DNA of 64,000 nt, from assembly GCA_934728355.1 (NCBI GenBank), contig CAKVEA010000003.1:115554-179553 (forward strand), given 5' to 3'. Positions 27,851-35,967 of this stretch are shown here, one piece after another. A program made the translations under genes and the position numbers. The notes beneath the pieces were generated by a model. That model was not told where the DNA came from, did no database searches, and saw nothing but the letters and a program-made list of their open reading frames with translations. This stretch comes from an uncultured Eubacteriales bacterium. GTDB lineage: Bacteria > Bacillota > Clostridia > Oscillospirales > Acutalibacteraceae. How positions within the stretch are numbered: position 1 is the stretch's first letter; each line of letters opens with the position of its first letter.

Positions 27851-28246
27851 TTTTACAGTTTTTTCTGAGACAGGGGGTACAAAACGGCTCTGCCAGTTCA
27901 AACAAGTGAATGGATAATTATTTTTTACAAGGGAATATGTGAACTTGTTGTGAATTTTTCTTTGAAACAACTTGTTTTGGGTGTGCATTTAAGCTCACTT
28001 TATCCAAATGAGTAGAGGGATAAAAATAGTTTTTTTGAAAAACATCCCCCAAAATGTTTTTACTGTTTCAAATAAATGAGGTAGTTCTTTAAATTTCTTC
28101 AATCTGTACCTTGAAAATTAAATACCCGTTACCGAGTGAGTGATACTGCACCAAGACTATGAATACATCGGCTGAAAGTGGGTAGAAATTAACGTACACA
28201 TGGAAGAACGGAAAAAAACTTAATGAAAATACAAATGAGACTATAA

Positions 28247-28998
28247 ATGGAAAAATTAAAAGTTATTGATTCGGAAAAGTTGCTTAATATGCCGTTTCCA
28301 AAACAGTTCTTCGTGGTTGAAGGACTTATACTGCAAGGGTCTTTAGCGGGCAGAGTAAAATCTGAAAGAGTTGGCTTATGCTGTATATGGGACTTCAAAT
28401 TTCACATGGCTTACCTGTTATGGGATTTAAGACAACAAAGTGTGATGTTCTTTATCTTTGTTTAGAAGATACTTACTCAAGACTTCGTGACCGAGTGTAT
28501 AAGCTGATTGATACAGGTTGGCCTAATCTGTACTTAACTATTATGGCCGGTGGCTTCGTAACGGGAATTGAATAACAGATAGAAGATTTCCTTTCAGACT
28601 ATTACGAAACAAGGTTTGTTATCATAGATACCTTGCAAAAAATTCTCAACAATAATAAACCGGCAAGTAAACAGGGTGCTTACGGCGAAGATTATGATGA
28701 TATTTCATCAATCAAAGCGATTGTAGACAAACACAACATTGCGATTATGCTTGTGCATCATGTTAGAAAACTTAAAGATACCGAGGACCCGTCCAATGAA
28801 ATATCAGGTTCAACAGTAATTGCCGGTGCAGCAGATACTGCTTTTGTTTTCAAGAAACAAAACTTTGCTGGAAACACAGCGACACTTTATGGACGAGGCA
28901 GAGATATTGAGTTTCAGGAGTTGATGACACTCAAACAGGAAAATTTAATTTGGAAACGAAAAACCATACTTCCGAGCGAAAAAGCCTTTGCTGTTTGA
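28247..28998 (+). pseudogene. RepA/RecA-like ATPase (AAA_25 type), frameshifted
   Basis: Begins MEKLKVIDSEKLLNMPFPKQFFVVEGLI, the usual start of mobile-element AAA_25 replication ATPases. At the Walker A site the frame is lost: a missing A and a GGA to TGA change turn the expected K-x-GKSWLMLYMG into two frames (28247-28360 and 28361 onward). The second frame continues LQISHGLPVMGF...CDVLYLCLEDTYSRLRDRV, stops at TAA 28573, and resumes in frame with FVIIDTLQKI (Walker B-like), AIMLVHHVRKL and SGSTVIAGAADTAFVF to a stop at 28996. Clearly one broken gene. Confidence 0.8.
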
Positions 28999-29029
28999 AG
29001 CAATGAAACATTAGAGCAAGACTACTTCC

Positions 29030-29495
29030 CGACAAGTTGTCGGAAAGAGCGAAAGTGCCGATATGGTTTCAGAAAATGAAAGTGCAGACAACTTGCTTTA
29101 TCAAACTTACAGAGCTAATCCCACAACTTCTTGAAATGGTGGATGAAAAGAAAATCACATTTAATATTGGAGTGGAGTTGTCATATTTACGAAAGGATGA
29201 GCAAAAAGATTTGTTTGATACCATTGAAAGCGAAGATTGTACCCCGTCGCTTTCGCAAGCACAGCGAATGAAAAAGCTTAGCCAATCGGGTGAACTTAGT
29301 ATGGATGTTATCTTTGACATTATTACCGAAGAAAAGGCAAATCAAAAAGAGAAATTGCAATTCAAAGTTGATGATATTTGCAACTTTTTTTCAAAGTATT
29401 TTACACCAAAGGATATGCAGAATACAATTTTGAAGTTACTTTTTGACTATCACAATAAGCTGGAACGACAGCATAAAAATCGAGATGAAAGATGA
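29030..29495 (+). pseudogene. ParB-like partition protein, C-terminal fragment
   Basis: The segment RQVVGKSESADMVSENESADNL (frame starting 29030) shifts near 29095 into LTELIPQLLEMVDEKKITFNIGVELSYLRKDEQKDLFD...TPSLSQAQRMKKLSQSGELS, which is the typical region after the ParB nuclease/HTH part in conjugative-element ParB proteins. The N-terminal ParB domain is absent; the fragment abuts the end of the ATPase remnant, suggesting a deletion joined them. Confidence 0.7.
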
Positions 29496-29506
29496 GGTGA
29501 ATTTAG

Positions 29507-29706
29507 ATGAAAATTAAGAGCTCAGATATTCCGGTACAGAAAAGATAGTGTATTACTATTGAGGAATCACACTTACCGGAGAAAACAGGCTTCGTGATTA
29601 TATCAAGCAGAATGAGCACACCGAATATTTGATTTGGAAAGGTTCAACTGTTCGTATCAAAAGGCCACAGTTTGAGAAATTTTTAGAAAAGGTCAGCTAC
29701 CTTTAA
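29507..29706 (+). pseudogene. Excisionase (Tn916 Xis-like), first copy, broken
   Basis: ATG at 29507 behind GAGGTG. MKIKSSDIPVQKR then TAG, CITIEES, then a frameshift into GENRLRDYIKQNEHTEYLIWKGSTVRIKRPQFEKFL and a stop at 29704. The pattern (IP...TIEEA...GENRLR...IKR-x-QFE-x-FL) is that of small Tn916-type excisionases. One stop and one shift make it non-functional. Confidence 0.75.
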
Positions 29707-29798
29707 GAACAAGTAAGAAACCGTAAGCTTGAAAACGAACACGCAGTATGGTATCATGTATAGACTGTATTTCGTGTTCGCTAATAAAGGAGTGAATA

Positions 29799-30013
29799 AT
29801 GAGTAAAGGCACGCAAAGAACAGATATACCGATTTATCAGAGGTATTCTATAACCGTTGATAGACGACAGCCTATTTTATGATAGGAAAAAATCGACTGA
29901 GAGAGCTTGTAAAAAGTGACAGATATGCCGATTATCTTTTATAGATAGGTTCAACCGTCAGAATCAAACGAGAATAGTTTAAAAAGTTTTTCGACAATGA
30001 AGCCCAAATTTAA
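29799..30013 (+). pseudogene. Excisionase (Tn916 Xis-like), second copy, broken
   Basis: ATG at 29799 behind AAGGAG. MSKGTQRTDIPIYQRYSITVD, frameshift, then IGKNRLRELVKSDRYADYLL, TAG where Trp is expected, IGSTVRIKRE, TAG where Gln is expected, FKKFF to a stop at 30011. Same family as the first copy and followed by the integrase start, the normal xis-int order. Confidence 0.75.
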
Positions 30014-30025
30014 AGGAGGTACGAA

Positions 30026-30166
30026 ATGGCGAAAGACAGACGGAATAACAAAAATTGAAACCTCTGGAAAGGTGAATATCAGCGAAAAGATGGTATGTAT
30101 GAATATCACTATATTAATTCAAAAGGTGTCGTCAGAACAAAATTTAAATCAGGAGTTTGGATATAA
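30026..30166 (+). pseudogene. Tn916-type tyrosine integrase, N-terminal remnant
   Basis: ATG at 30026 with a strong AAAGGAGG site. Reads MAKDRRNNKN, TGA, NLWKGEYQRKDGMYEYHYINSKG, which matches the arm-binding N-terminus of Tn916-family integrases (Q-R-K-D-G-x-Y-x-Y-x-YI). The frame ends at about codon 46; the catalytic domain is gone. It marks the right end of the element. Confidence 0.7.
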
Positions 30167-30170
30167 AGTA

Positions 30171-30539
30171 ATGAGTAAAGCATATGAATTTTTAAAAGAG
30201 TGTGACTGCTTTTATGTATTAACTATTAACGGAAACTTTCCTGCCGGAAGACCTTTTGGGGCTGTGATAGAACATAACGGAAAGTTATTTATTTCCACAA
30301 GTGATAAAAATAAAGTACATAAACAATTAAGAAATAATGGAAATATTCAAATTATTGCTAAAAAAGAATTATCAAGGGAATGAATAAGAATAACCGGCAG
30401 AGCTATTGAATGTAATGATATTAAAATGAAGCAAAAAATGCTAGATGAATGTCCCGTTCTTTTGAAACATTTTTTATCGGAAACAGATAAATCTTATCTA
30501 CTATTTCAAATAAATATTTTTAATACAGAATTTAATTAA
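30171..30539 (+). pseudogene. Pyridoxamine 5'-phosphate oxidase-family flavoprotein, interrupted by TGA
   Basis: ATG at 30171 behind CAGGAG. MSKAYEFLKECDCFYVLTINGNFPAGRPFGAV...KLFISTSDKNKVHKQLRNNGNIQIIAKKELSRE is the split-barrel FMN-binding fold of the PPOX family. TGA at 30381 interrupts, and the frame continues IRITGRAIECNDIKMKQKMLDECP...SYLLFQINIFNTEFN to TAA at 30537. Homologues carry Trp before IRI-x-G-x-A, so this is again TGG to TGA. A frame opening upstream at 29997 is only the overlap with the integrase remnant. Confidence 0.75.
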
Positions 30540-30547
30540 TAAAAATG

Positions 30548-30577
30548 AAGATCTACCAATTTTACAGGTAGATCTTT
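30548..30577. terminator. Bidirectional terminator between the PPOX pseudogene and glmS
   Basis: AAGATCTACC (30548-30557) pairs perfectly with GGTAGATCTT (30567-30576). It serves converging transcripts. Confidence 0.75.
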
Positions 30578-30619
30578 AATCTTACGTGTAACACTACTGC
30601 TTTGTAAATGATTGATTTT

Positions 30620-32446
30620 TTACTCAACTGTTACTGATTTTGCAAGATTCTTAGGTTTATCTATATCGCATCCTCTTAATTTTGCCACGTGGTATGAAAA
30701 AAGTTGAAGTGGCACAATTGTAAGTGATGAAAGTAAAATTGAAATTTCATCAGGTACTGAAATTATATCATCCGAGACTTCGGAAAGTTTTGATTTACTT
30801 GAATCTGTTGATATTGAAAGAATTTTTGCTCCTCTTGATTTTACTTCCCTTATATTACTTATCATTTTGTCTTGCAAATTTTGTTGAGATGAAACCGCTA
30901 TAACTAAAGTTTTATCATCAACAAGAGAAATTGTACCATGTTTTAATTCTCCGGCTGCATATGATTCTGAATGAATATAAGATATTTCTTTTAATTTAAG
31001 AGATCCTTCCATACATACAGCATAATCTAAATTTCTACCTATAAAGAAGATATTCTCATAACCGAAGTATTTTTTTGCTAAAGAAGAAATTTCTTCGTTT
31101 TTATTTAAAACTACTGATATTTTACCCGGTATTTCTTTTATACTTTTAATAATTTCTTGGCAGCTGTCATCGCTTATCTTTCCAAGAATTTTTCCAAGAT
31201 AAAGAGTTAATAAATATAAAACTACCAGTTGACAACTATATGCTTTTGTTGTTGCAACAGCTATTTCAGGTCCTGCACAAGTATAAATAACATCATCCGA
31301 TTCACTTGCAATGGTACTTCCAACTACATTTACAACTGATAAAATCCTTGCGCCGCGAGATTTTGCTTCTCTGAGAGCTGCTATACTATCCGCAGTTTCA
31401 CCGGATTGACTTATGATTATAACCAAAGTATTTTCATCTATTATAGGATTACGATATCTGAATTCTGAAGCTATATCAACTTCAATTGGTTTTCTTAAAA
31501 TATTTTCCATAAAATATTTGGCCACACATCCAACATGGTAAGCAGATCCGCATGCAACTATAAATATTTTGTTTAATTTATTTAGATAATCTGAAGAAAA
31601 ATTTACATTAAGATTTAAATCAAAACCGTTTAAACGTGGAGACAAAGTATCATTTATGACTTTTGGCTGTTCCATAATTTCTTTTATCATAAAATGTTCG
31701 TAACCATTTTTTTCGGCACAATCTATATCCCAGTCCACTACTGTTATTTCTTTTTCTTTTTTATTCATATTAAAATCATATATATCAAAATCATTTGCAT
31801 TTATTACTGCGATTTGATTATCTGACAATCTGCAAATTTTACGTGTTCTTGAAAGCACAGCAGTAGCATCCGAGGCTATGTAATTTTCACCTTCACCTAT
31901 ACCTATTATTAATGGGCTGGCTTTTTTTATAGCAATTAGTGTTTCGGGTATATCTTTGCAAATTATTCCAAAGGAGAAAGACCCCTTTATTATTTCTACA
32001 AATTTTTTGAGTGCTGAAAAAATATCTCCTTCATATAAACTGCTTAAAAGTTGGACTGCTACTTCGGTGTCTGTTTCGGAAACAAATTTAAATCCTTTTT
32101 TTAAAAGATTTTCTTTTATTTCCATATAATTTTCTATTATCCCATTATGTACAAGTGCAAATTTTCCGCACGAAGAAATATGAGGGTGAGCATTTATATC
32201 GGAAGGTACCCCGTGGGTTGCCCATCTTGTATGACCTATTCCTAAATCGGAAGAAAAATCAGGAGATTTTTCTATTACTTTTTCTATTTCTTTCAATCTT
32301 CCTTGTTTTTTTATAATTTTTATTTCTTCTTCTGTATTTATTGCTATACCCGAAGAGTCATATCCTCTGTATTCAAGCTTTTCAAGTCCTTGCAATAAAA
32401 ACGGTACAGCATTTTGTTTGCCTATATATCCTACTATTCCACACAT
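30620..32446 (-). CDS. glmS: Glutamine-fructose-6-phosphate aminotransferase (isomerizing)
   Basis: 608 aa; makes glucosamine-6-phosphate for peptidoglycan. N-terminal class II amidotransferase with catalytic Cys2 (MCGIVGYIG), then two SIS domains (IVACGSAYHVG, ISQSGETADS; FIGRNLDYAVCMEGSLKLKEISYIHSE) and the conserved C-terminal end DKPKNLAKSVTVE. ATG start behind TAGGAGG. No glmS ribozyme: the upstream gap is only 109 bases and lacks that structure. GlmM, the next pathway enzyme, is in the same window at 52 kb. Confidence 0.98.
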   Translation of the reverse strand: MCGIVGYIGKQNAVPFLLQGLEKLEYRGYDSSGIAINTEEEIKIIKKQGRLKEIEKVIEKSPDFSSDLGIGHTRWATHGVPSDINAHPHISSCGKFALVHNGIIENYMEIKENLLKKGFKFVSETDTEVAVQLLSSLYEGDIFSALKKFVEIIKGSFSFGIICKDIPETLIAIKKASPLIIGIGEGENYIASDATAVLSRTRKICRLSDNQIAVINANDFDIYDFNMNKKEKEITVVDWDIDCAEKNGYEHFMIKEIMEQPKVINDTLSPRLNGFDLNLNVNFSSDYLNKLNKIFIVACGSAYHVGCVAKYFMENILRKPIEVDIASEFRYRNPIIDENTLVIIISQSGETADSIAALREAKSRGARILSVVNVVGSTIASESDDVIYTCAGPEIAVATTKAYSCQLVVLYLLTLYLGKILGKISDDSCQEIIKSIKEIPGKISVVLNKNEEISSLAKKYFGYENIFFIGRNLDYAVCMEGSLKLKEISYIHSESYAAGELKHGTISLVDDKTLVIAVSSQQNLQDKMISNIREVKSRGAKILSISTDSSKSKLSEVSDDIISVPDEISILLSSLTIVPLQLFSYHVAKLRGCDIDKPKNLAKSVTVE

Positions 32447-32555
32447 GATAGTTCCTCCTAAAATTTAAAAGAATTTTTAAAATTCGCAAGGTTTATTATA
32501 TTGATTTAAACTGCGTTTTTCAAGTAATATTATATTTTTATGTTTTTAATTTTAT

Positions 32556-33320
32556 TTAAATGTAGTTGATTTTATCAGAAAAAGACTCTGAAGTAATAAA
32601 TTTTACATTTTTGAATTTTTCTGAAAGCATTATCTTTAGTGGATTTATTATAACATTTTCCGTTTTGAAATGTCCTGCGTCTACTACAGTTATCCCTAAA
32701 TGATTTGCAAGAAGAATTTCGCTGTGTTTAATTTCTCCTGTTACAAATGCATCTACACCTTTTTTATATGCTTCTGCTACAAGATTTCCTCCGCTCCCGG
32801 AGCATACACCTACTTTTTTTATTTTTGTTTTTATATTTGTATACCTAACACCTTTGCAGTTAAGCTTTTCTTTAACGAAAATTGCAAATTCATTTGAATC
32901 CATATCCTTTTTTAATTCTCCCACAAAACCCAGTGGACTTTCTTTTTCCATACAAAGAGGAGATAAATTTGAGATACCTAAAGAAGAAGCTAAATGAAAA
33001 TTTACTCCAAATTTGGCCATGTCAAGATTAGTATGAGCGCAAATAGCATTTATTTCATTTTTTATCATTTTAGAAGCTATATTTTTGAAACTTATATTTT
33101 TTATAGGCTTAAATATTATAGGGTGATGACTTATTATTAAATTTGCTCCTAAATCGTGAGCTTCATCACATACTTCTGAAGTTATATCAAGTGAAATAAC
33201 AGCCGATTTTACTTCGTGGTCCGAGTCGCCGATAAGAATTCCGCAATTGTCAAAGTCCATAGCTGATTTAAACGGGGCAATAGAATCTAAAAAATCGTAA
33301 ATATCTTTGACTTTTGTCAT
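32556..33320 (-). CDS. Nif3-like dinuclear metal center protein (DUF34/YqfO)
   Basis: 254 aa. Begins VKDIYDFLDSIAPFKSAMDFDNCGILIGD, with NLIISHHPIIFKPIKN, ICAHTNLDMAKFGVN and the C-terminal GITVVDAGHFKTENV, giving the His/Asp ligands of the two-metal site. It lacks the inserted PII-like domain of the longer B. subtilis YqfO. Linked to TrmK (gap 15 bases), as in most Firmicutes. Possibly acts in GTP cyclohydrolase-type or metal-insertion functions; true role unsettled. Confidence 0.93.
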   Translation of the reverse strand: MTKVKDIYDFLDSIAPFKSAMDFDNCGILIGDSDHEVKSAVISLDITSEVCDEAHDLGANLIISHHPIIFKPIKNISFKNIASKMIKNEINAICAHTNLDMAKFGVNFHLASSLGISNLSPLCMEKESPLGFVGELKKDMDSNEFAIFVKEKLNCKGVRYTNIKTKIKKVGVCSGSGGNLVAEAYKKGVDAFVTGEIKHSEILLANHLGITVVDAGHFKTENVIINPLKIMLSEKFKNVKFITSESFSDKINYI

Positions 33321-33335
33321 ATATAAAATTCTCCT

Positions 33336-34007
33336 TTAGGTGTATAAATTTTCTATTTCTTTTATTATATTTTGGTACTTTTCTGCATCTTGGGTTAAAC
33401 CTTTTATAAGTGCTCCTCTTTTGCGATTTTCTATATCTCTAAGTTGTTTTTTTATGTAGATTTTACTTTCTTCTGATTCTTTATTTAAAAAACCTATGTA
33501 TTCCTGAGTGGGGGAGAGACTATAAGATTTAGAAGTATAAATAGATTTTATAACCGTGTAAACTTTTCCCATGCAGACAACTGCTTCTTCTTTTTCTGTT
33601 TCGTAACCTTTAGAGGCTAAATATATTCTTAAATCTCTTTCTTTATTCATTGGTTGTAAAATATATTTTTTATTTATTTTATTTTTCCAGGTGCAATTTT
33701 CGAGTATATCAAGAATCAGATTTCCACCCATTCCGGCTATTATTATTTCATCGGCATCATTTTCGCTTATTTTTTGTAGTCCGTTTGATAAACAAGTTGA
33801 GATTTTTTTCTCAAGATTATATTTTTTTATATTTGAAACAGCATTTTCAAGTGGACCTACTCTAACATCGCATGCGATAGCACTTATAATTTTATTTTGT
33901 GATGTAAGATATATTGGAAGATATGCGTGGTCTGTTCCGACGTCTACAATTTTACAATTTTCGTCAACCATCTCGGAGCATTTTTTTAATCTGGAGCTTA
34001 TGTTCAT
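33336..34007 (-). CDS. trmK: tRNA (adenine22-N1)-methyltransferase TrmK
   Basis: 223 aa from the ATG at 34007; a GTG three codons earlier also opens the frame, but GGGTG there is more likely the ribosome site. N-terminal Rossmann methylase: LKKCSEMVDENCKIVDVGTDHAYLPIYL (motif I), IACDVRVGPLENA, and IIIAGMGGNLILDIL (motif IV), then a helical C-terminal tail. Methylates N1 of A22 in the D-loop. Operon with the Nif3-like gene. Confidence 0.93.
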   Translation of the reverse strand: MNISSRLKKCSEMVDENCKIVDVGTDHAYLPIYLTSQNKIISAIACDVRVGPLENAVSNIKKYNLEKKISTCLSNGLQKISENDADEIIIAGMGGNLILDILENCTWKNKINKKYILQPMNKERDLRIYLASKGYETEKEEAVVCMGKVYTVIKSIYTSKSYSLSPTQEYIGFLNKESEESKIYIKKQLRDIENRKRGALIKGLTQDAEKYQNIIKEIENLYT

Positions 34008-34042
34008 ATTTTTCACCCGGTAAAATTTTATTTTTTAAGAGA

Positions 34043-34074
34043 AAGAAAGCTACGTTTAAAACCGTAGCTTTCTT
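34043..34074 (-). terminator. Terminator after the zinc-ribbon gene
   Basis: AAGAAAGCTACG (34043-34054) pairs perfectly with CGTAGCTTTCTT (34063-34074). On the minus strand it is followed by TTTCTCTTAAAAAAT, downstream of the gene at 34092-34382. Confidence 0.8.
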
Positions 34075-34091
34075 AAGTGAATCCGCCTGAA

Positions 34092-34382
34092 TTATTCGGC
34101 TGATTGTTCTTTCATTTTTGCAAAGCATTCACTGCAGTAAACAGGACGATCTTCGCGTGGTCTGAAAGGAACTTTAGCTTCTCCGCCGCAAGATGCACAT
34201 TCAGCAACGAAAATTTCGCGTTCTTGACCTTGTCTGGATGCATTTTTACGTGCATCACGGCAAGATTTGCATCTTTGTGGTTCGTTTGTGAAACCTTTTT
34301 CAGCATAGAATTCTTGTTCACCTTGTGTAAACACGAATTCGTTTCCGCATTCTTTGCAGACTAAAGTTTTGTCTTCATACAT
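34092..34382 (-). CDS. Small double zinc-ribbon protein
   Basis: 96 aa. First ribbon LVCKECGNEFVFTQGEQEFYAEKGF...PQRCKSC (the 'probable zinc-ribbon' pattern), second CASCGGEAKVPFRPREDRPVYCSECF. Eight Cys in four CxxC pairs bind two metals. Such proteins are common in Clostridia and Dehalococcoidia with no proved function; a nucleic-acid-binding role is likely. ATG start behind GAGGTATG. Flanked by a terminator and a tRNA-like sequence. Confidence 0.88.
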   Translation of the reverse strand: MYEDKTLVCKECGNEFVFTQGEQEFYAEKGFTNEPQRCKSCRDARKNASRQGQEREIFVAECASCGGEAKVPFRPREDRPVYCSECFAKMKEQSAE

Positions 34383-34411
34383 GAGACATACCTCACTTTA
34401 AAATATTATTT

Positions 34412-34483
34412 TGCCCCAGGACGGACTCGCACCGACACCTCTGATTTTATAAACAACGCTCTACTATACTAAGCTACTTGGGC
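34412..34483 (-). tRNA. Degenerate tRNA-like sequence (probable pseudo-tRNA)
   Basis: On the minus strand: acceptor GCCCAAG/CTGGGGC (one mismatch) with discriminator A, D-stem GCTT/GAGC, T-loop TGCGAGT with stem GTCGG/CCGTC (one mismatch). The D-loop lacks the GG pair, T55 is G, and the anticodon arm is about two bases too short with no five-pair stem, so no anticodon can be assigned. CCA is not encoded. It could be a decayed tRNA or a tRNA-like element. Confidence 0.45.
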
Positions 34484-34674
34484 ACGTGTTCTTTACTATG
34501 CTTGATTATACAGGGTTACAAAAATTAAGTCAACAATTTTTATGTTAATTTGGTTAATAGTTATAAGTGACTATTATGTTTTTATACAATTTGCTTGTAC
34601 ATATTCATAATATATTTCTCTAATAATTCAATTTTTACTATAAATTATATAGTGTTTAATTCATATTTTTATTA

Positions 34675-35550
34675 TCAAATCCTTCCTGTAATAGTTATAT
34701 TAATTGTTCCCGGATTAACAGAAATTATACCTGTAATGGAATCTTGAATAAAATTAGCTGCCGGTATTGAAATTGATGTTTCAGAATTTTCGCAGGGAAA
34801 TTTTAAAGTACCGCTTACATAAGAGTAATTGTTATTTGGAATAATTTTTGAATCTAAATAGACATTCAAGTTTTCTGCTACAGGTGAAAAAGTATCGTTT
34901 AGAACAACATTAGTTGCAGTTATATTGCCATAGTTATAAAGAGAAAAAGTATATGTTATAATATCGCCTGAAGTTACAGGATTCGGACACATGTTTTTTA
35001 TTATTTTTATATCTGCTTCTTCTTTTACTTTTATTGTGTTCGAAGCTAAAATAGGGGAACTCATGCAAGTAGAAGTAACAGTAGCGGTTGTTTTTATTTC
35101 AGACCCTGTAGCTAAAGGAGAAAATTCATTTGTAGATACTTTATATAATATAATTATATTTGATTTTGCCGGAATACTTGAAACTTCAAATACTATTTTA
35201 CCCTTAGATATTCTTGGAGTGATATTTGAATTAAAAATTCCACCTATATAAAGGAAAGCGGTATCTACGAATTCAAGAGGAGTAAATTCAGAATCCAGAA
35301 GTCCTTGACCTAAAGAATATGTACCTAAATCATCTTCGATAACAAGATTTTTAATTTCTTCCTGATTATTATTGTTTATAGATATAATAAATGGTATCTC
35401 TGTATTTTGAAAATAAATATTTCCAAGCGAAGATTTAGAAACAGTTATTGAATCCTGAAGTGTTGTGAAAGCAATATTAGAAGACACAAATCCTTTTTTT
35501 GATCCGTACTCAAAGCTCAAAGATGCAGTATTGTATATTTCATTTGACAT
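34675..35550 (-). CDS. DUF11 (conserved-repeat) domain protein
   Basis: 291 aa with no signal peptide, transmembrane helix or sortase motif. The C-terminal half has the DUF11 pattern KIIKNMCPNPVTSGDIITYTFSLYNYGNITATNVVLNDTFSP (positions about 190-230), an immunoglobulin-like beta domain usually found in surface or spore-associated proteins. The N-terminal half resembles a similar beta domain (IPFIISINNNNQEEIKNLVIEDDLG). ATG start behind GGAGGTATAAAA. Role unknown; likely structural. Confidence 0.75.
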   Translation of the reverse strand: MSNEIYNTASLSFEYGSKKGFVSSNIAFTTLQDSITVSKSSLGNIYFQNTEIPFIISINNNNQEEIKNLVIEDDLGTYSLGQGLLDSEFTPLEFVDTAFLYIGGIFNSNITPRISKGKIVFEVSSIPAKSNIIILYKVSTNEFSPLATGSEIKTTATVTSTCMSSPILASNTIKVKEEADIKIIKNMCPNPVTSGDIITYTFSLYNYGNITATNVVLNDTFSPVAENLNVYLDSKIIPNNNYSYVSGTLKFPCENSETSISIPAANFIQDSITGIISVNPGTINITITGRI

Positions 35551-35967
35551 TTTTATACCTCCGATTGAAAAGTTAGAAAACTTACATTATGTTTTCAGTA
35601 TATTCTGTATTTTGATGTTTTGATAAATGAAAGTATATATGTAATTATTTGTTACTAAAATGTAACTATTTGATTTCAGAGATTTACACAAATTTATAAA
35701 TGTGTAAAATCGTTTATTGAAATAAAATTTACAATTATTTTCTAAATTGAAAACATTTTTTATAATATTTTTACAGTGGTATGTTTAAAATGTTCGTTAT
35801 TTTAAATAAAAAAATATTTTTACGTTTCTTGACAATAGCCAACGTGTTTAATATCATAAGGGAAATGGAATTTTTTCAACAAAACTTTGATTAATTTTCG
35901 GATTTAAAACGAGTTTTAAGTTTAAATGAAAGAATAACTTAAAATGCTATGAATTGGAGGATATAAA
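35551..35967. other. 417-base divergent intergenic region
   Basis: Very A+T-rich. It holds the promoter at 35829-35857 for the YabE-like gene. No ydaO-type riboswitch or other RNA structure was recognised even though related cell-wall genes often have one. Confidence 0.6.
35829..35857 (+). promoter_or_regulatory. Promoter of the YabE-like gene
   Basis: TTGACA (35829-35834), 17 bases, TATCAT (35852-35857). Leaves a leader of about 105 bases before the GTG start. Confidence 0.8.

Larger units (their letters stand above)
27634..28246. other. 613-base gap within the mobile element
   Basis: No supportable gene. It contains two strong hairpins ending in T-runs (27722-27775 and 27798-27850) and then A+T-rich sequence without recognised motifs before the ATPase remnant. 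Confidence 0.6.
20260..30166. mobile_element. Decayed integrative/conjugative-type element carrying a restriction-modification cargo
   Basis: Between the lysS terminator and the glmS region lies a block with visibly higher G+C and different codon use than its neighbours. In order: tnpV remnant, restriction-modification genes, a broken membrane-protein gene, a RepA/RecA-type ATPase remnant, a ParB-like fragment, two excisionase remnants and the first 46 codons of a Tn916-type integrase. Most carry internal stops or frameshifts. The integrase is cut off at about 30166 and the rest is missing, so the element cannot excise. Exact ends and target-site repeats were not identified. Confidence 0.75.

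Noticed and set aside
29997..30170. Longer start for the PPOX-type protein
   Set aside because: This stretch is the integrase remnant in another frame; the PPOX ATG at 30171 has its own ribosome site.
20623..30383. TGA read as Trp (alternative genetic code) because several TGA codons sit at Trp positions
   Set aside because: TGA acts as a normal stop in intact genes with overlap coupling (trxB/next gene, ruvC/ruvA, truA/DUF5711), core genes use TGG for Trp, and the same remnants also carry TAG, TAA and frameshifts.
32447..32555. glmS ribozyme/riboswitch upstream of glmS
   Set aside because: The gap is only 109 bases and none of the conserved ribozyme core is visible.
35551..35967. ydaO/yuaA (c-di-AMP) riboswitch before the YabE-like gene
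   Set aside because: The region is long enough but contains no recognisable conserved core; only a promoter is seen.
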